A stretch of 62,206 bases of DNA from Parasitella parasitica (taxonomy: Eukaryota; Mucoromycota; Mucoromycetes; Mucorales; Mucoraceae). Location of the stretch: the NCBI GenBank assembly GCA_025201805.1, contig MU619305.1, positions 35,141-97,346 of the forward strand, in the 5' to 3' direction. Shown here one piece after another: positions 9,311 through 21,811 of the stretch; position 1 is the stretch's first letter; each line of letters starts with the position of its first letter. The notes below the pieces were generated by a model that made no database searches, had not been told where the DNA came from, and saw nothing but the letters and a program-made list of their open reading frames with translations. A program made the position numbers and the translations under genes.

Positions 9311-10797
9311 ATGCCAGCCACTAGGAAAACCTCTTCTTACACTACCAAGAAGACCTGAGTCCCATCTCCAATCCAAAAGTGAAAGAATAGAGTGATTGAT
9401 AAGCACTCAAAAGAACGCATCATTGAAAAATTCTTTGATGATGATTTGAGCAAAGCATAAGTAGCAAAGTTGTTCAAGCTTAATTGGAGCACTGTAGATG
9501 GCATGTTTATGTTGAGCGAGGAACATTAGAAAATTTGCCAAGAGGAGAAAGAAAGGACTTGTTAAACTTAGAGAAGAGCATTCCGAATTCCTAAGTGATG
9601 TATATTGGACGAAGACTATTAATTGACATTAGGAATCATGAAAAACAGGCTGTCTGATGTATACGCACTGCTATATCTTTACTATATCAATTCCTTCAAG
9701 TACTGAGAATATATTATGATTGTATCAGAATAATATCTCAACTGTCACTGGATATCGTAATATCTCGGCTGCCATGACATCAACAAGATATGCGGACTTA
9801 CTCAAATGTCAAGGTACAAACAAACTATTTGATATGTTCATCAGCTAGTTCATCAACAGTAACAACATACTATCACATTGATCTGTTGATTATTACAGTT
9901 ACCATCTCAGTTGTAGTAAAATAATTGAAAATATAAATACCCTGTATTTATATCATAATAAACGACATACTTCTTGTATTGTTCGGATAAAGCTGAAAGC
10001 TATGAATTATTACAAGTCTCTTTTTATTGTATTGAAATATACATCACTATCGGAAAGGTTCCCTAATCTTGTTGAAAAGGTAATATCTATTCTACAAATC
10101 CACCGACACATTCGTCAAATCATAGGCTTTACTTTGAAGAGAACAAAACCAGTCGAAGAGAAAAAAAAAATCCCCTGAAGTAATTCAAAGCAGACCGTAC
10201 TTCGTCCGTAAACTTCAAGATCTTGGTATATCCTACAAGACGAATTGCATCTTCGTTGATGAAGCTGGATTCAACTCTAACTTGATTCGTGGAAAAGGGT
10301 ATTCAATGAAAGAGAAGATGCAATTTTTAAGACGAAAACAAGAGAGCCCTAAATATGACCATTCTAGCAGCCATATCATACCAAGGTGTCGAGGATGTCA
10401 CAGCAAAAATGGTCAAAGTTGGTACGAATTCAGAGCTTTTTCTTGAATTTATAAAGCAGATCGTTGCAAATCTGGATAGAAGTAAAGTGGCCTCATTACT
10501 TTATAGTGGACAATGCTCGTATACATACCGCTGAAATTGATTAAAAAATATTTTAGATATGAAACAAGGCATCATATTCACTTTTTTCCAGCATACAGTC
10601 CATTTTTAAATACTATTGGAGAGTGTTTCTCTAAATTGAAAGGCTTGGTCAGAAGAAAACCTGGATTGCATGCTGAAGAGCTCGTAAATTTATAAAGAAT
10701 CCAGTAAACAAATAGTTATAATTGCTAAGGTTGGGTTGATCTTGGCATCACTTTTTTAAATAAATGCCTAGATGAAGACGAACTTTACCGAGTCTAA
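9311..10797 (+). pseudogene. Decayed Tc1/IS630-type DDE transposase
   Basis: The reading starts at ATG 9311 with an HTH-like segment, RIIEKFFDDDLSKA, but an in-frame TGA already follows near 9356. The catalytic half starts at about 10070. The three acidic residues are recognisable in FVDEAGFNSNLIRGKGYS (first D), IVDNARI near 10507 (second D) and HIHFFPAYSPFLNTIGECF near 10580 (E). A C-terminal GWVDLGITFLNKCLDEDELY ends at TAA 10795-10797. These match the Tc1/mariner-IS630 superfamily, which cuts and pastes at TA. Stops and frameshifts occur throughout, and roughly 9655-10010 is an unrelated insertion. I found no convincing terminal inverted repeats. The element is inactive. Confidence 0.85.
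9655..10010 (+). mobile_element. LTR-like insertion within the transposase relic (possible solo LTR)
   Basis: This segment splits the transposase reading and codes for nothing. It contains a TATA-like TATAAATACC near 9933 and AATAAACGAC about 25 bp later, the promoter and poly(A)-signal spacing of a small retrotransposon LTR. It begins near a TG and ends near TTATTACA. I could not fix a matching target-site duplication, so its identity and its limits remain tentative. Confidence 0.4.
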
Positions 10798-11156
10798 TAA
10801 AATTCGATTTTCTTGTGTCTGAATGAAAAATCCGGAGATATATCATATAACAGTATTACGCTATATACGACAATATCTGCGGATTAACGTTAAGTTCAAA
10901 CGTAGTATAATTTATGTATATATAATGAGTTAGTCATGGATAGTTAACTACAATCGCAAGAGTAACGAAAACCACATAAATAATTTGAAATAAGAGAAAA
11001 GGGAAAGCCTGAAAAAAAGACGTGCAAGATGGTATTTATTTCAGCGTACAGTGCTGGTCAGTGTGAAAAGGAGAAGAGGAAGTAATAATGTCTGTGTTAG
11101 AATTCTACAATGTTCCAGTATGTTCCTAGTTAGGAACAACCTTTGAAACGCTGTCT

Positions 11157-13300
11157 ATGGCTTTAGACACTACAGAAGGGTTGTATGCAAGGAAAATGAT
11201 AAAATGAGAGATGAAAAATGCCACACTTTTAATATTTTCAGTGAACGTAAAATCTATATAATGGGAATTGAAGACTACAAATATCCGTATAAAGGGAAAG
11301 ACATCAGTTTAAATTATTTTTCCAAGTACCCAACTCCCAGGTGGTCAAAAGATTATTTCGCAGAATGGATGGAAGAAAATAAAACACGAAAATCCAAACA
11401 TGGCGTCGTAACAACAATCTATTTGGATGCTCTTAAGAAAATAAGTAAAAATGAAGCCATTCCCATTTTCGTGAAACGCTTTGTGAATAACTTGATCGAG
11501 GAGGTATTCAGAATATATGCCAAATACAATCCATACAAAATCGAGCGGCTGATTTGTTTTCTTTATTGTTTAGCAAACCAAGGATATGGGATCAAAAGAA
11601 GCGAAGTCTGTGAATTACAACCTTATCGGAAACAAATCTATATCAATTGGTGACAATAATGTCATCAACAATGTAAATATACGCATTCATATTTATATAT
11701 CCATTAAAAGTATATTAAATCTAACTACTGTTAATTATGTCTAATTAAAGAAATATAATGTGGAGAAAGAGGATAGTGAAAAAGAGCAAGAAGAGCAAGA
11801 GGAGCAAGAAGAGCAAGAGGAAATTGAGGAGGACTTCCCGTCTGATCTGACTATCGACCATCATCCCCAACGAACAGCAGATTATTGTATCCTTCATGAT
11901 GACTCTGAAGAAATAGAAAATCAAAGCGATGACGATGATTGGATTATTGGGAATTTTGATGTATCTGCAACATGTAAATCGGTGAAAGGAAATACATTAG
12001 GTTTAAAAAAGAATCCAGCTAGTCTTTCAGATATCAGACTCCTGTAAGAAGAGAAAAATGCCTAAGTATGAATATGATCGACTCACAGTATTTTATTTCA
12101 TAGATCACTTAATGACATATATATCTTCGATGAAAATATTGATGGTTCTGTAACTAAATATTTTGGAGCGGAATTGCATAAGGTGGTAATGACTGATATC
12201 AGCTTTGACTGTTACCGCCCTCACAAGCCAAACAAATCACATGTTTGGTGTCTCGAAATTGCTGAAGTAAGTTGATACTATAAGTTTTGGATGCATGTGT
12301 TGTGATGACTAATGGACTTTTTTGTCTGAAGAATTCTCCTGATGATTTAAAGTCAACATTGAAGTTATGTACCGATTTTTTAATTCAAGCGATTGAACAA
12401 GACAATGAGGTCGATTTACATATGGCTCATGCTTTGACGCAGTTGTAAATATACATAAACACCAACATATGTTATAATTGAGTTATTGATAGATATGCAT
12501 TTATTTAGATTACCTGTGTTTGTTGCTGGTTCTCATGATTTTTCGATCGAAGACTCTTATGTACACCATTATTTAGCACCCATACTTCAGTCAATTTATA
12601 GTACGGATAAGAAATTCACTGTTCGATGGTGAGTTAGCAGCTTTTGTGGAAATAGTTGACTAATCTACATGAATTTGATGCATTTTCATAGGGCCAATGG
12701 CGCTTTAAACGAAGACTCGACATTTAAACCTGACTTTCAGGTCTTTAGCCGCATCATTAATATTAGATGTATCGTTATTGTCGCAGAATTCAAACCCAAG
12801 TCTCGTACTTCAGCCGTAGAATCTGATTTGATCAAATTAGGAAAACAGATGAAACTTGTGTACAATGACTTGGTAGGGAAAAGAGTACCTAAACCTACAG
12901 TTTGCGGGCTGTTGTGTCAAGGCGAAAATTTAAACACATATGTAATGGATATGCCATCTCCTTACATATATCGAATGGTGAAGTTATCAAAGGTTACTTT
13001 ATGCAGAAACATCGAAGAATTACATTTATTACCTGCCTTCATTTCTAAGCTTATTCAAGTTAAAGTAAGAACAAAGTGTTTGATTAAAACGTTTATAACT
13101 TGCTAACCTTAATTTCTTTTATAATTTCTAAACAATATAAACAGAATATCACTCTTGAAAATGTAAAAAAAGCAGAAGATTACATTATAACAGCAAACAG
13201 TTCAATGCACCGTCAACCATGCAGTCCTCCGGAATCGTGGCTTTCCTATAGTTCATGTCAACTAACAAGATCAAGCAAAAAAAGAAAACAGAGTGAATGA
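11157..13300 (+). CDS. PD-(D/E)XK nuclease-like protein of a Mucoromycota family
   Basis: Core exons: 11242-11503, 11574-11672, 11751-12043, 12104-12266, 12332-12444, 12509-12628, 12692-13064 and 13145-13300. All introns are GT-AG with consistent phase. The 5' end can be read two ways: ATG 11157 with a first exon to 11182 spliced to 11242, or an unspliced start at ATG 11204 (538 aa). The N-terminal part includes DYKYPYKGKDISLNYFSKY. The middle is acidic, with a Glu/Gln repeat (EEQEEQEEQ). Near residue 370 it reads FKPDFQVFSR then IVIVAEFKPKS, a PD...ExK signature followed by DLIKLGKQMK. The tail is basic (SSKKRKQSE), NLS-like. I associate this pattern with a large family of unknown function in Mucorales genomes. 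Nuclease activity is inferred only from the motif. The neighbours are transposon relics. Confidence 0.8.
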
Positions 13301-14032
13301 CCAAGTAATTTTTTAAAAAACCACCAAGCCAACTACAATTCGGTGTTGAAAACACCATATGCCATACAAAAATTGTGTTGTTCGTAACCATTCAAATTCA
13401 AGCTTTGATCTTACAGAATTAATTCGGGAAGCTTATCATCCTCACCAGTGTATATTTATATTATAGAATGGACTAGAGTTTTATTCGTAATTAGTAAAAG
13501 TTGGGAGTATACCAACCAAAATTGAAAAGTGCAATATCCCACTTTTTTTACCCAAACGTGCCAAAATCATAACACTATGAGAATAATCTCTATTTAACCT
13601 TGTTGTTTGCTACCTTTTCTTACTAAATAACTTTTTTTTGTTCATGTCCGGTGTATATTCAAAGAATTTTGAAAAGGAATTATATCATAACATTTCGAGA
13701 TTTGACATTTTGAATGGTTTGCTGGACATGGCCTTTGACTGCAAAAAATTTATCACGCTTCATTTTTCCTTTGACGAGAGATTAGATTAGCTGATTAAAT
13801 ATTTATTTATTTGATTACTATATTGCATATTAGTGATTTGAAAGAGAGCTTTTAATGACTCTCTTGTATAATAGTTAAACTTTTTAGCACATTATATACA
13901 TATATACACAATTAATGTGTATGGACTCCATTTTGAAAGTGGGCGGTGATGGGGTAATAAATTGAGTACTTACGGTGTGTAATACGTCATGACACATTCA
14001 AGGATGATCTTCGATATATGATAACGTCTGTG
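13301..14032. other. Intergenic, no gene seen
   Basis: AT-rich sequence between the PD-(D/E)XK-like gene and the minus-strand small membrane protein. It presumably holds both 3' UTRs. Confidence 0.6.
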
Positions 14033-14317
14033 CTAGTATTCTTCTCTGTTACAATTTGGAATCCAAATGATGTGATCTGAGCAAGTGGGTTTTGACACAG
14101 ACGATACCAAATAGCTTATGAATACACAAATCATAGATACTGTCACCAGTATAGCAAACAGAATAACTCTATGTCGCTGTTGTCGTATAAGCTGGTGATA
14201 TAGTACTATTGCAGAGTGATCTGCTGCTGCTTGCCCTTGTTCTTCTCTTCTTCTGCTCGTTGCTATGGCTGCTATTGACTGATAGTTGCTCTCTAAATCG
14301 GGATTAACTGTTGACAT
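14033..14317 (-). CDS. Small single-pass membrane protein (94 aa), unknown function
   Basis: Uninterrupted minus-strand frame from ATG 14317 to TAG 14033. Residues about 1-50 are polar with an Arg/Glu/Gln-rich stretch. Residues about 53-72 form one clear membrane helix (VILFAILVTVSMICVFISYL). The short C-terminal tail has two cysteines. There is no signal peptide, which suggests a type II or tail-proximal anchor. No family is recognised. The biased composition and good hydrophobic segment favour a real gene, but no homologue is known to me. Confidence 0.5.
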   Translation of the reverse strand: MSTVNPDLESNYQSIAAIATSRRREEQGQAAADHSAIVLYHQLIRQQRHRVILFAILVTVSMICVFISYLVSSVSKPTCSDHIIWIPNCNREEY

Positions 14318-15244
14318 TTTTGCAAAGACGAAAGAAAACGAGCAACAGAAAAAGAAGGAGTAATAAAAAAGGGTTTGTTTTCATCTCGTGCCTGATAAAA
14401 TTACACTATTCCAATACGAGTGTAATCTTCATGCACATTACTCTACCAGTATCTGGGTTTCAACAAACTTTGACTTTGAGACAAGGTATACCTGCTACTG
14501 CTAGATTGTTTCGTTTATTTGGTCGTTGAAGTACAAATAATCAACTACGAGTATAGGCCAAGAAACAGTATCTATTTGAATATTGCTAATTTTTATAGAA
14601 CAATAATGGCTATCTATGAGTTTTACGGATTATCTATTCAGTGTGCATTTACCACGCAGCTAAGGACTAGAGTAGAAATGCGTGCTACAATAAAGCCAAG
14701 CTGTCATATAAACTAGGCTTCATAGCATCGCAGGACAATGATTGCATGATTGCATTTGGTGTGTGTCTTATGACCTTCTGGATGGTCGATTTTGTGAGAT
14801 AACTCAATATGATACGTCAATGTGGAAAAAAATAGTCAGCGGCGGCAGCGACTTTGACATTTGCACTCAGTTAAAGTTAATGATGGAAGAATAAGGTTAA
14901 AAACAATGCCAATAAATGATAGTTTTGATGAATCTAAGACAATTTTTGCTTTCGAGGTTCATTAATCGCAGTTAAAACAGCAGCTATTTATCAAATTTTG
15001 AATGATTGATATTTGATCACTTCCAATTGACTTGACTAATTAATTGAAGCGGATTTGTCTATTAGGCTCATGATTTATTGCAAGGACACATATGCTAATA
15101 TTCTAAAATGGCAAAGAAGTCAGATATGAGTTCGAAAACATAAGAAAAAGGTTTCACTTGATGATAAATGTCAAAAGAAAAAATAAAATAAAATGTGAAA
15201 AAATCCTCTTCTTTACTATATTTATTTTTAACTGAAAAAAGAAA
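14318..15244. other. Intergenic, upstream region of the homeobox gene
   Basis: It holds the divergent upstream regions of the minus-strand small membrane protein and the plus-strand homeobox gene. ORFs at 14311-14529 and 14519-14716 are short, unsupported and overlap the putative promoter. I see no clear regulatory repeat. Confidence 0.5.
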
Positions 15245-16018
15245 ATGAGTAGAAGAGGATCATTAGCAATATCAGCTTTGTTGAATGAAGATGCGACCGA
15301 TCCGGTAAAGAATGAACAGCGTTTTCCTAGTGAATCATTGTCATCTATCAAAAGCGGTTCAGCATCCCCCAGATTGCCCTTGCAGCAGCATCACGAACGA
15401 GAGCAGCACCTTGCGCTAAATCAATCACAACTCACAAAAGCCAAAAGAAAGAGAATATCTCCAGCGCAATATAATCGATTGGTGGAAATATTTGATCAAA
15501 CAGATACCCCAAGCTCAGAGATCAGAGAGAATTTAGCCATTGAGCTGAACATGACCAAAAGAGAGGTGCAGGTACATAACAAAATTTGAAGAAAAAGTTT
15601 GCTTTGTTCACACATCCAATGACAGGTTTGGTTTCAAAACAGACGAGCTAAAGTGAATCGCTCAAAGAATATGAACAAGAGACAGCGACATGCTTCATTG
15701 ATACCGTATACAAACAATTTCTATCGCTCAAATCGCTTAAACCCAAGAAGAACATCTGCTCACCTTATACTTGAAAACAACAATGCCTTTGAACAGCATC
15801 CACAGTTATATCTTCAACAGCCCTATCCTCCCAACTACAATGACAGACTGTGTCCAATTGCACCAATACCAATGCCAGCAAATCCAACTCAAGAAGAAGG
15901 CGTTCATCATCCCTTACAGCCAAGCCATTTCTATAGTCCGTATCAACAACATAAGCCGTCTGCTATTGATTTATTAGCTTCAGCAGCAGAGTATGTTCGA
16001 ACTGATTCAAAATCATGA
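15245..16018 (+). CDS. Homeodomain transcription factor
   Basis: Two exons, 15245-15571 and 15626-16018, encode 239 residues. The homeodomain spans about residues 66-125: basic KAKRKRISPAQYNRLVEIF, then helix 3 KREVQVWFQNRRAKVNR, which is split by the intron between VQ and VWFQNRR. WFQN and the following Arg/Lys residues are the DNA-contacting core of typical homeodomains. The N-terminal region is Ser/Gln-rich. The C-terminal region is rich in Pro, Gln and Tyr, as in activation domains. Its role is nuclear, sequence-specific DNA binding. The closest fungal types by motif would be Pho2/Phx1-like factors, but the target genes are unknown. Confidence 0.93.
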
Positions 16019-16780
16019 TTTTTTTTTTATGTACTGTATATAAATCAAGGGTCTACATTGTTCTGTCGCATGAATTTTTAGCACACATACTTTTGTAATA
16101 CAATATTTTCGGAAAGCCTTGTTTCACTGTTGAAAGTCAAGCACAAATAATCTGTCTTACAGATGCGCCAGTGAGTAAAATATTTCTAATTAATACCGAG
16201 TGAAAGATGTTACTTGACCCACTTGAAAACTGCCTTCTAGCTGGTATCTAGTTTTCTTTATTTGCCGTGTAAATCACTTTCACGAAAGCAATATGGCCAT
16301 AAACATAACGTATCGCATGGTGCTAGAACAGGTTAAGCCTTTAGCTGATTCAATATCTGTTGAAGTTAATTTGAACTGTATGATATCATGGCATGTCCAA
16401 ATGCTGATGTTTACAAATATCCAAAATAAAACGGTTGCCTATAAATAGAGTTATGGCTCAGCGACTCAAGGGTGCTCCATTTCACTGTATTACTTTATAC
16501 AAAAAGGATCTTGTCATATACCTAAATACACGTATTTTAGTTGCACGACATCCTTAGCATTGATGAAATGATGGCTTGATTCTCACGTAAATTTTTTATC
16601 TGGGCAACATAATCCAATGTTTCATTTTAACCAGCCAATCATCTCGACATACAATCCGCTTTTCTTGAACTGAAAAAAATTATACTCTTATTCCTTTTTT
16701 TTTTCTTAACACGTTTGTTTCTGTTTTTTTGCAGTAGAAGAGAAAGAAAGCTTCGAAGCTAGAGAAAATAGTCATTCATC
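16019..16780. other. Intergenic, promoter of the Doa10 gene
   Basis: Contains the 3' end of the homeobox transcript and a pyrimidine-rich tract at about 16690-16730 just before the Doa10 start. No gene is seen. Confidence 0.6.
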
Positions 16781-19700
16781 ATGGACGAAGACCAAGGTAC
16801 GTGTACTTTTCTAATAAAAAAAAAAGAAAAAAAGAGAAAGAAAAATACTAATATTTACATGTAGAAATATGTAGGGTCTGTAGAAGTGAGTCTACGCTTG
16901 ATCATCCTCTTTATCACCCTTGTAAATGTTCTGGTAGTATTCGTTTTGTCCACGAAGATTGGTACGAATGATATCATCATTTGTGTAGTGTTTATACTGA
17001 CTTTCCAACCATCCTATAGCTTAATTGAATGGTTATCGCACAGTAAGAAAAAGTAAGGAGCAAAACACACACACAAAAGGAGTAGCTTGTATGAATCTAC
17101 ATACTAAACTTTTTGGTGCTAGGTACTGTGAGCTGTGCGAGTATCCATTTACATTTTCGCCCATTTACCGAGATGATATGCCAGAAAAAGTGCCTTTTTT
17201 TGTGCTTGTATCTCAACTGATATATCGCATTGCTTTCTTGTTGAAATCTGCGTTCAGAGGCCTCATCGTGCTCATCGTGTGGCTGATTATACTGCCAAAT
17301 TTCACCCTTTGGACCTGGAGATTTTATTTTTGGAGTGGTGAAAACATTGGATTTAATGCCCACTCTTCAGACTTGATATCTACGACTTCCACGACCACAG
17401 CTGCTACAAACGACACTTTGACTGACCAACAGCAGCAAGACGCAGCTTTTGTCATCATGACTTTAAAAGGCTTTTTGAGCGACTGCTTAGAGGGACAAGT
17501 TATTACTGCGTTTGTCATTGTCATTTTTGTCGCAGCTTACTTGTTCAGAGAATGGGTTATGCAAAATCTCCCAGCGGAACAGCCCGACATTGCAGACAAT
17601 AATGTTCGGAATCAGCTCAATAACAACAACAATCCCGCCATCAATAATGAGCAAATCGTTCAGGATCAATTTGCTATCGATACACTACTTAATGCTATGC
17701 AAGTCATTAATCCCCCCAATGAAAACAACAATAATCATATTGGCGATAACCAAGATCAGCGCATGCGCCGTCAATTGAATCGATTGCGAGACGAGCTAGA
17801 GAATGAAATGGCAGAGAGAAACCATACTGACAACCAATCGCTTGCGTGGTCTTCTTCGCTGGATCACAGAATTGTCCATGACGACGAGAATCAGCTCTTT
17901 GGCGGTATCGATGGGTTGGGAGCTGGTTCGCCATCATCATCTGCTGTTGCTTTACAAAGACCAGCACCAAATTATCCAAATTATAATAGGAACGAGGGGC
18001 CATACCGTGTATATAGGGTAGAGCGGCCCAATCTGCGCAGCCATCAACACACGAATCATCGTCGCATGGAACAGCAAGAACATGATGACCAGCTCAACAT
18101 ATTCAATCACTCTCACTTTGAGCATGACGAGTTGGTGGCCGAGGATAGATGGCCGTCCATGAATCAATTTGATGATTACGACGACGATGAATGGGAAGAT
18201 GACAATAACAGCTTACCTGATTTAATTGATCGTCAGGGTCAAGCTCATAATCAAGAACGTGATCAGGCTATTGCTGATATGTTGAGAGAGCGCTTTGGCG
18301 ATGGGATGAATGGACCTTTTATGGCAGCAGTTATACGGGATATTAGAGATAATCCACAGGGAGAACAGCCAGTGCAGGCGGCCATGGATAGATTGGCCGC
18401 TGCTGCTGATGCTGCAGTCGCTGCAGATGCTGCAGCCGCTGCAGTGGAGGATGATGAGCCACTTGACGTCGGTGATGATATTAATGGTGTTCTTGAAGCT
18501 ATTGGCATGAGAGGAAATCCTTGGATGTTGATACAGAACTCTGTGCTGATGTCGCTAATGATTAGCTTGTGCCTTGGTGTAGCAGTTTGGATCCCTTATG
18601 TGATTGGCCGTCTTGTTATCCTGGTCCGCCCTGTTAGCTTTATTGAAACACCTATCTACATAATGAGGCTAATCACTGATCCGCTCGTAGATTTCGTCTT
18701 GGATTTGTGCATACCGTTCATTTGGGCTCATATTGGAGATACTGTCAAGTCTCTTTTGCCTCAAAATATACTTGCAGTACTCAGGACAGCTCGAGATCAA
18801 GTTCTTCAAGCCTTGAGTGGCGATATGGACAATGAAACGTTGGTTGTAAAGTCGGCCGCACCATCCATGCTGGACATGACGGCCTCTACAACTGGTAAAG
18901 CAGGCGGTGCAGATAGCTTGATGTTGAACATGGACTGGGGATTGATTCAGACAAAGGTAGAGACGTATAGCTCGCTCGCGCTTACAAGGTGGCATCGATT
19001 TGCCACTGGCCAAACTACCCTAGATCGCAGTATGTGTATTTTTGTTGGATATCTTGTGCTGGTTGGATTGGGGTCATGGTACTTGACTCATGGCAGGAGA
19101 AGCAGAGCAAACCGCCGTAACGGCGGACGCAATGCAGCATCAGCAGGCGAGACTATCCAAGACATAATCCGTCAACAGGGTATCTTTTTAAAGGTTCTGA
19201 TGTTTATACTGATTGAGCTGGTCGTGTTTCCTACTGTTTGCGGCTTTTTGCTCGATATGTCTACATTACCTTTATTCGCCAATGCCTCTGTTTCGTCACG
19301 TTACGCTTTTCACGTAAAAAGTCCTTACTCATCGTATTTCCTGCACTGGTTCCTGGGTACAGGCGTCTTGTTCTACTTTGCCATATTCATCACTGTTTGT
19401 CGAGAGATTATCCGTCCTGGCGTAATGTGGTTTATCAGAGACCCTAATGACCCTCAGTTTCACCCAGTGCAAGAAATGGTAGAAAGACCTTTGCCCAATT
19501 TGCTGCACAAAATTAGCCAGTCTGCGTTGATTTACTCTGTGATGCTCGTATTTGGTGTAGGCACTGTTACTTACTCTCTGGCCTATACCGGCGTTGTATT
19601 TCCATTGCGTTTGCCATTCAATACACCCTTATCTACTTTGGCAATTGATCTCTTGATCATTCAGTTCTTGCTACCTCCCTTGGTCGCTCTTATCAAGCCC

Positions 19701-21180
19701 CGTGATTATTCAAAGAAGGCACTTGACCTTTGGTGGCACTTTGCATGCCGTCAGCTACGACTGACTTCGTTTATGTTTGACCAACGTAAGCCTGACGAGG
19801 AAGGAAGGCACGTCCGAAAAACTCTTAAATCAATGCTACTTATGGAAAAGGCAGACATCCCCTCTGACGAATTTGCTGATGTTGCAATTCAAGATGACAC
19901 AAGTCCAGTTGTCTTCCAAAGAGATGGCATGATGGTTCGGGTGCCAAAATACGATAGTGTACCGGTAGACCCTAAACGTCGTATGCTTGTACCAGTGGAT
20001 CCTGTCACTTTGGAAGCCATCGATGACGAAGAAAGACGAAGAGGACACCCTGCTGCTGCTGACACCGTAGATGAATCTCAATCTACCATCGTTGTTTACA
20101 TTCCTCCCAATTTCAAGGCGAGGGTCATTGTTTTCTTATTATACATGTGGTTTTCGATCTCTGTGTTTACCTGTTCCGTCACTGTTTTGCCTCTTCTTAC
20201 GGGCAGGACCCTCTTTAAATCGTATCTTTCGCCTGGATCAAAAGTGAATGACTTGTATTCATTTGCTCTAGGCTTGTATACAATGTCCGGGTGTGGCATT
20301 CTGGCCCACTGGATTAAAGAGTGGTACTCGAATTCACAGAATGCCAATCGCGAAGAGATGATTCAAAATGCAAAGGATAAGGCTAGCAAGGTACTACTTT
20401 ATGCTATTTCAACAGTAACAGAAATTCTAATACTTTTGTATACAGGCTGCTAAATTCTTCTATTTCGCTATCACATTTGGTTTAATTATACCTCTTTTAT
20501 TTGGTATTGCAGTTGATCTCTTTGTGTTTATGCCTAGACGTGATTTCAATGCAGACACTGGATTAGTCATCTATATATCTCAGGTACGTGATGGATAAAT
20601 TATATTCTGCTTATGTTAACAGTAACCCTGTAGAACTGGTCTTTTGGCGTTGCGTACATGACAACTGTCCATAATCTTATACATTTGCTCCCTGCCAACA
20701 ATAGACTTCGACAGAAGTTGAATGAAATTATTGGTGGCAATGGCATTATGGTAGCCGATACATGGGTTGTCACGCGTACAGTGATTGCTCCTGTGATACT
20801 TGTCGCACTTCTTGCAATCACCATTCCTGGTATTGCCTCCTGGATTATACTCCAAATGTTGGGTAAGTGTATACGCATTGACTCCTTTTTCTTTTCAGAT
20901 TCACTGACATGTTAACCTAGATCCAACAGACTCCTCGCTTCAGATTAAGGTCACCAGATATACTTATCCCACTATATTTGGTGTCCTTGTGGTTTTAATA
21001 GCGACTTATATACTCAAAAAACTGATTTCGATTTGGATGGAGACAGTGCGAGATGATACATATTTAATAGGAAAGAAATTACATAATATGCAAAATAACC
21101 AACCATCGCAATCTGAATCTAGCCATGCTTCCACTGCATCCACTATAGACACTACCGCAGTAGCAGAGCAAGAAGAATGA
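16781..21180 (+). CDS. DOA10: ER RING-CH E3 ubiquitin ligase Doa10/Ssm4 (MARCH6 type)
   Basis: Seven exons: 16781-16796, 16865-16961, 17020-17052, 17123-20390, 20446-20583, 20634-20862 and 20921-21180, giving 1346 residues, near the family size of about 1300. The N-terminal RING-CH finger has C8, C11, C25, C27, H35, C38, C51 and C54, including [14 protein letters not shown]. More than ten hydrophobic helices follow, interrupted by a long Asn/Asp-rich and alanine-repeat insert at about residues 180-480. The C-terminus has [13 protein letters not shown], the conserved Doa10 C-terminal element. Doa10 ubiquitinates misfolded membrane and soluble degron proteins at the ER and inner nuclear membrane for proteasomal degradation. 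The first three short exons carry most of the RING, so a start at the longer ORF near 17025 would lose it. Confidence 0.96.
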
Positions 21181-21811
21181 GTTTCGCAAGTGTCATTATT
21201 TCTGTACAATATATACTTATTTCAAGGGCTGTTCAGCGCACAAATCTACATAAAAATAAATAAAAAAATACAAAAGAATAAGCTCATGACAATAAAGTGA
21301 AATTGTACAATCATGATGATGATGATAAATAGTAATAAGTGATACGATGATGAGTGTACTTGTGTATACCCGACTCCCGCAAGGAAAAATCTAGCTTTTC
21401 GGATTTTATGTAATGCATTCTGTCTACTTTATCAAGTGTATTAAACGTATAAATGGTGTCAAGATTACATTAGACACACGGCATAATGCATTACTGTTTA
21501 AAAGATTTGTATATAAAATATCTCATTATAAAACCATAAATCAATCACTTGAGTTACATTGTGTTCTAGTGGCTTTCCCTCTCACCCTATATTCTGCTGC
21601 AATCATTCAGGTGTAACAAAAAGAGGTCTTTCCCGTGATCTCTGTTGCAATAGCTTTTCTTTTGTGAATCCAAAATCATAAAGAGGCCATAGTCGCTTGC
21701 CTCTCTTCTCTCTTTTTCTTTCTTTCTTTCTTTATTTATCTTTACCTCCTGCTTTTTGCCTTTAGCTTTTTGATTTTCACCCGCTGCACGTAAAAATAAT
21801 TAATCCTAGAA
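21181..21811. other. Intergenic, Doa10 3' UTR and upstream region of the WWE-like gene
   Basis: AATAAA-type signals lie near 21255-21265. A (CTTT)n pyrimidine tract at about 21712-21740 sits roughly 80 bp before the next start codon and probably belongs to its promoter or leader. No gene is called; the ORF at 21413-21616 is unsupported. Confidence 0.6.

Noticed and set aside
18669-19013. Minus-strand ORFs within 17-20.4 kb
   Set aside because: All are shadows of the Doa10 coding exon in other frames.
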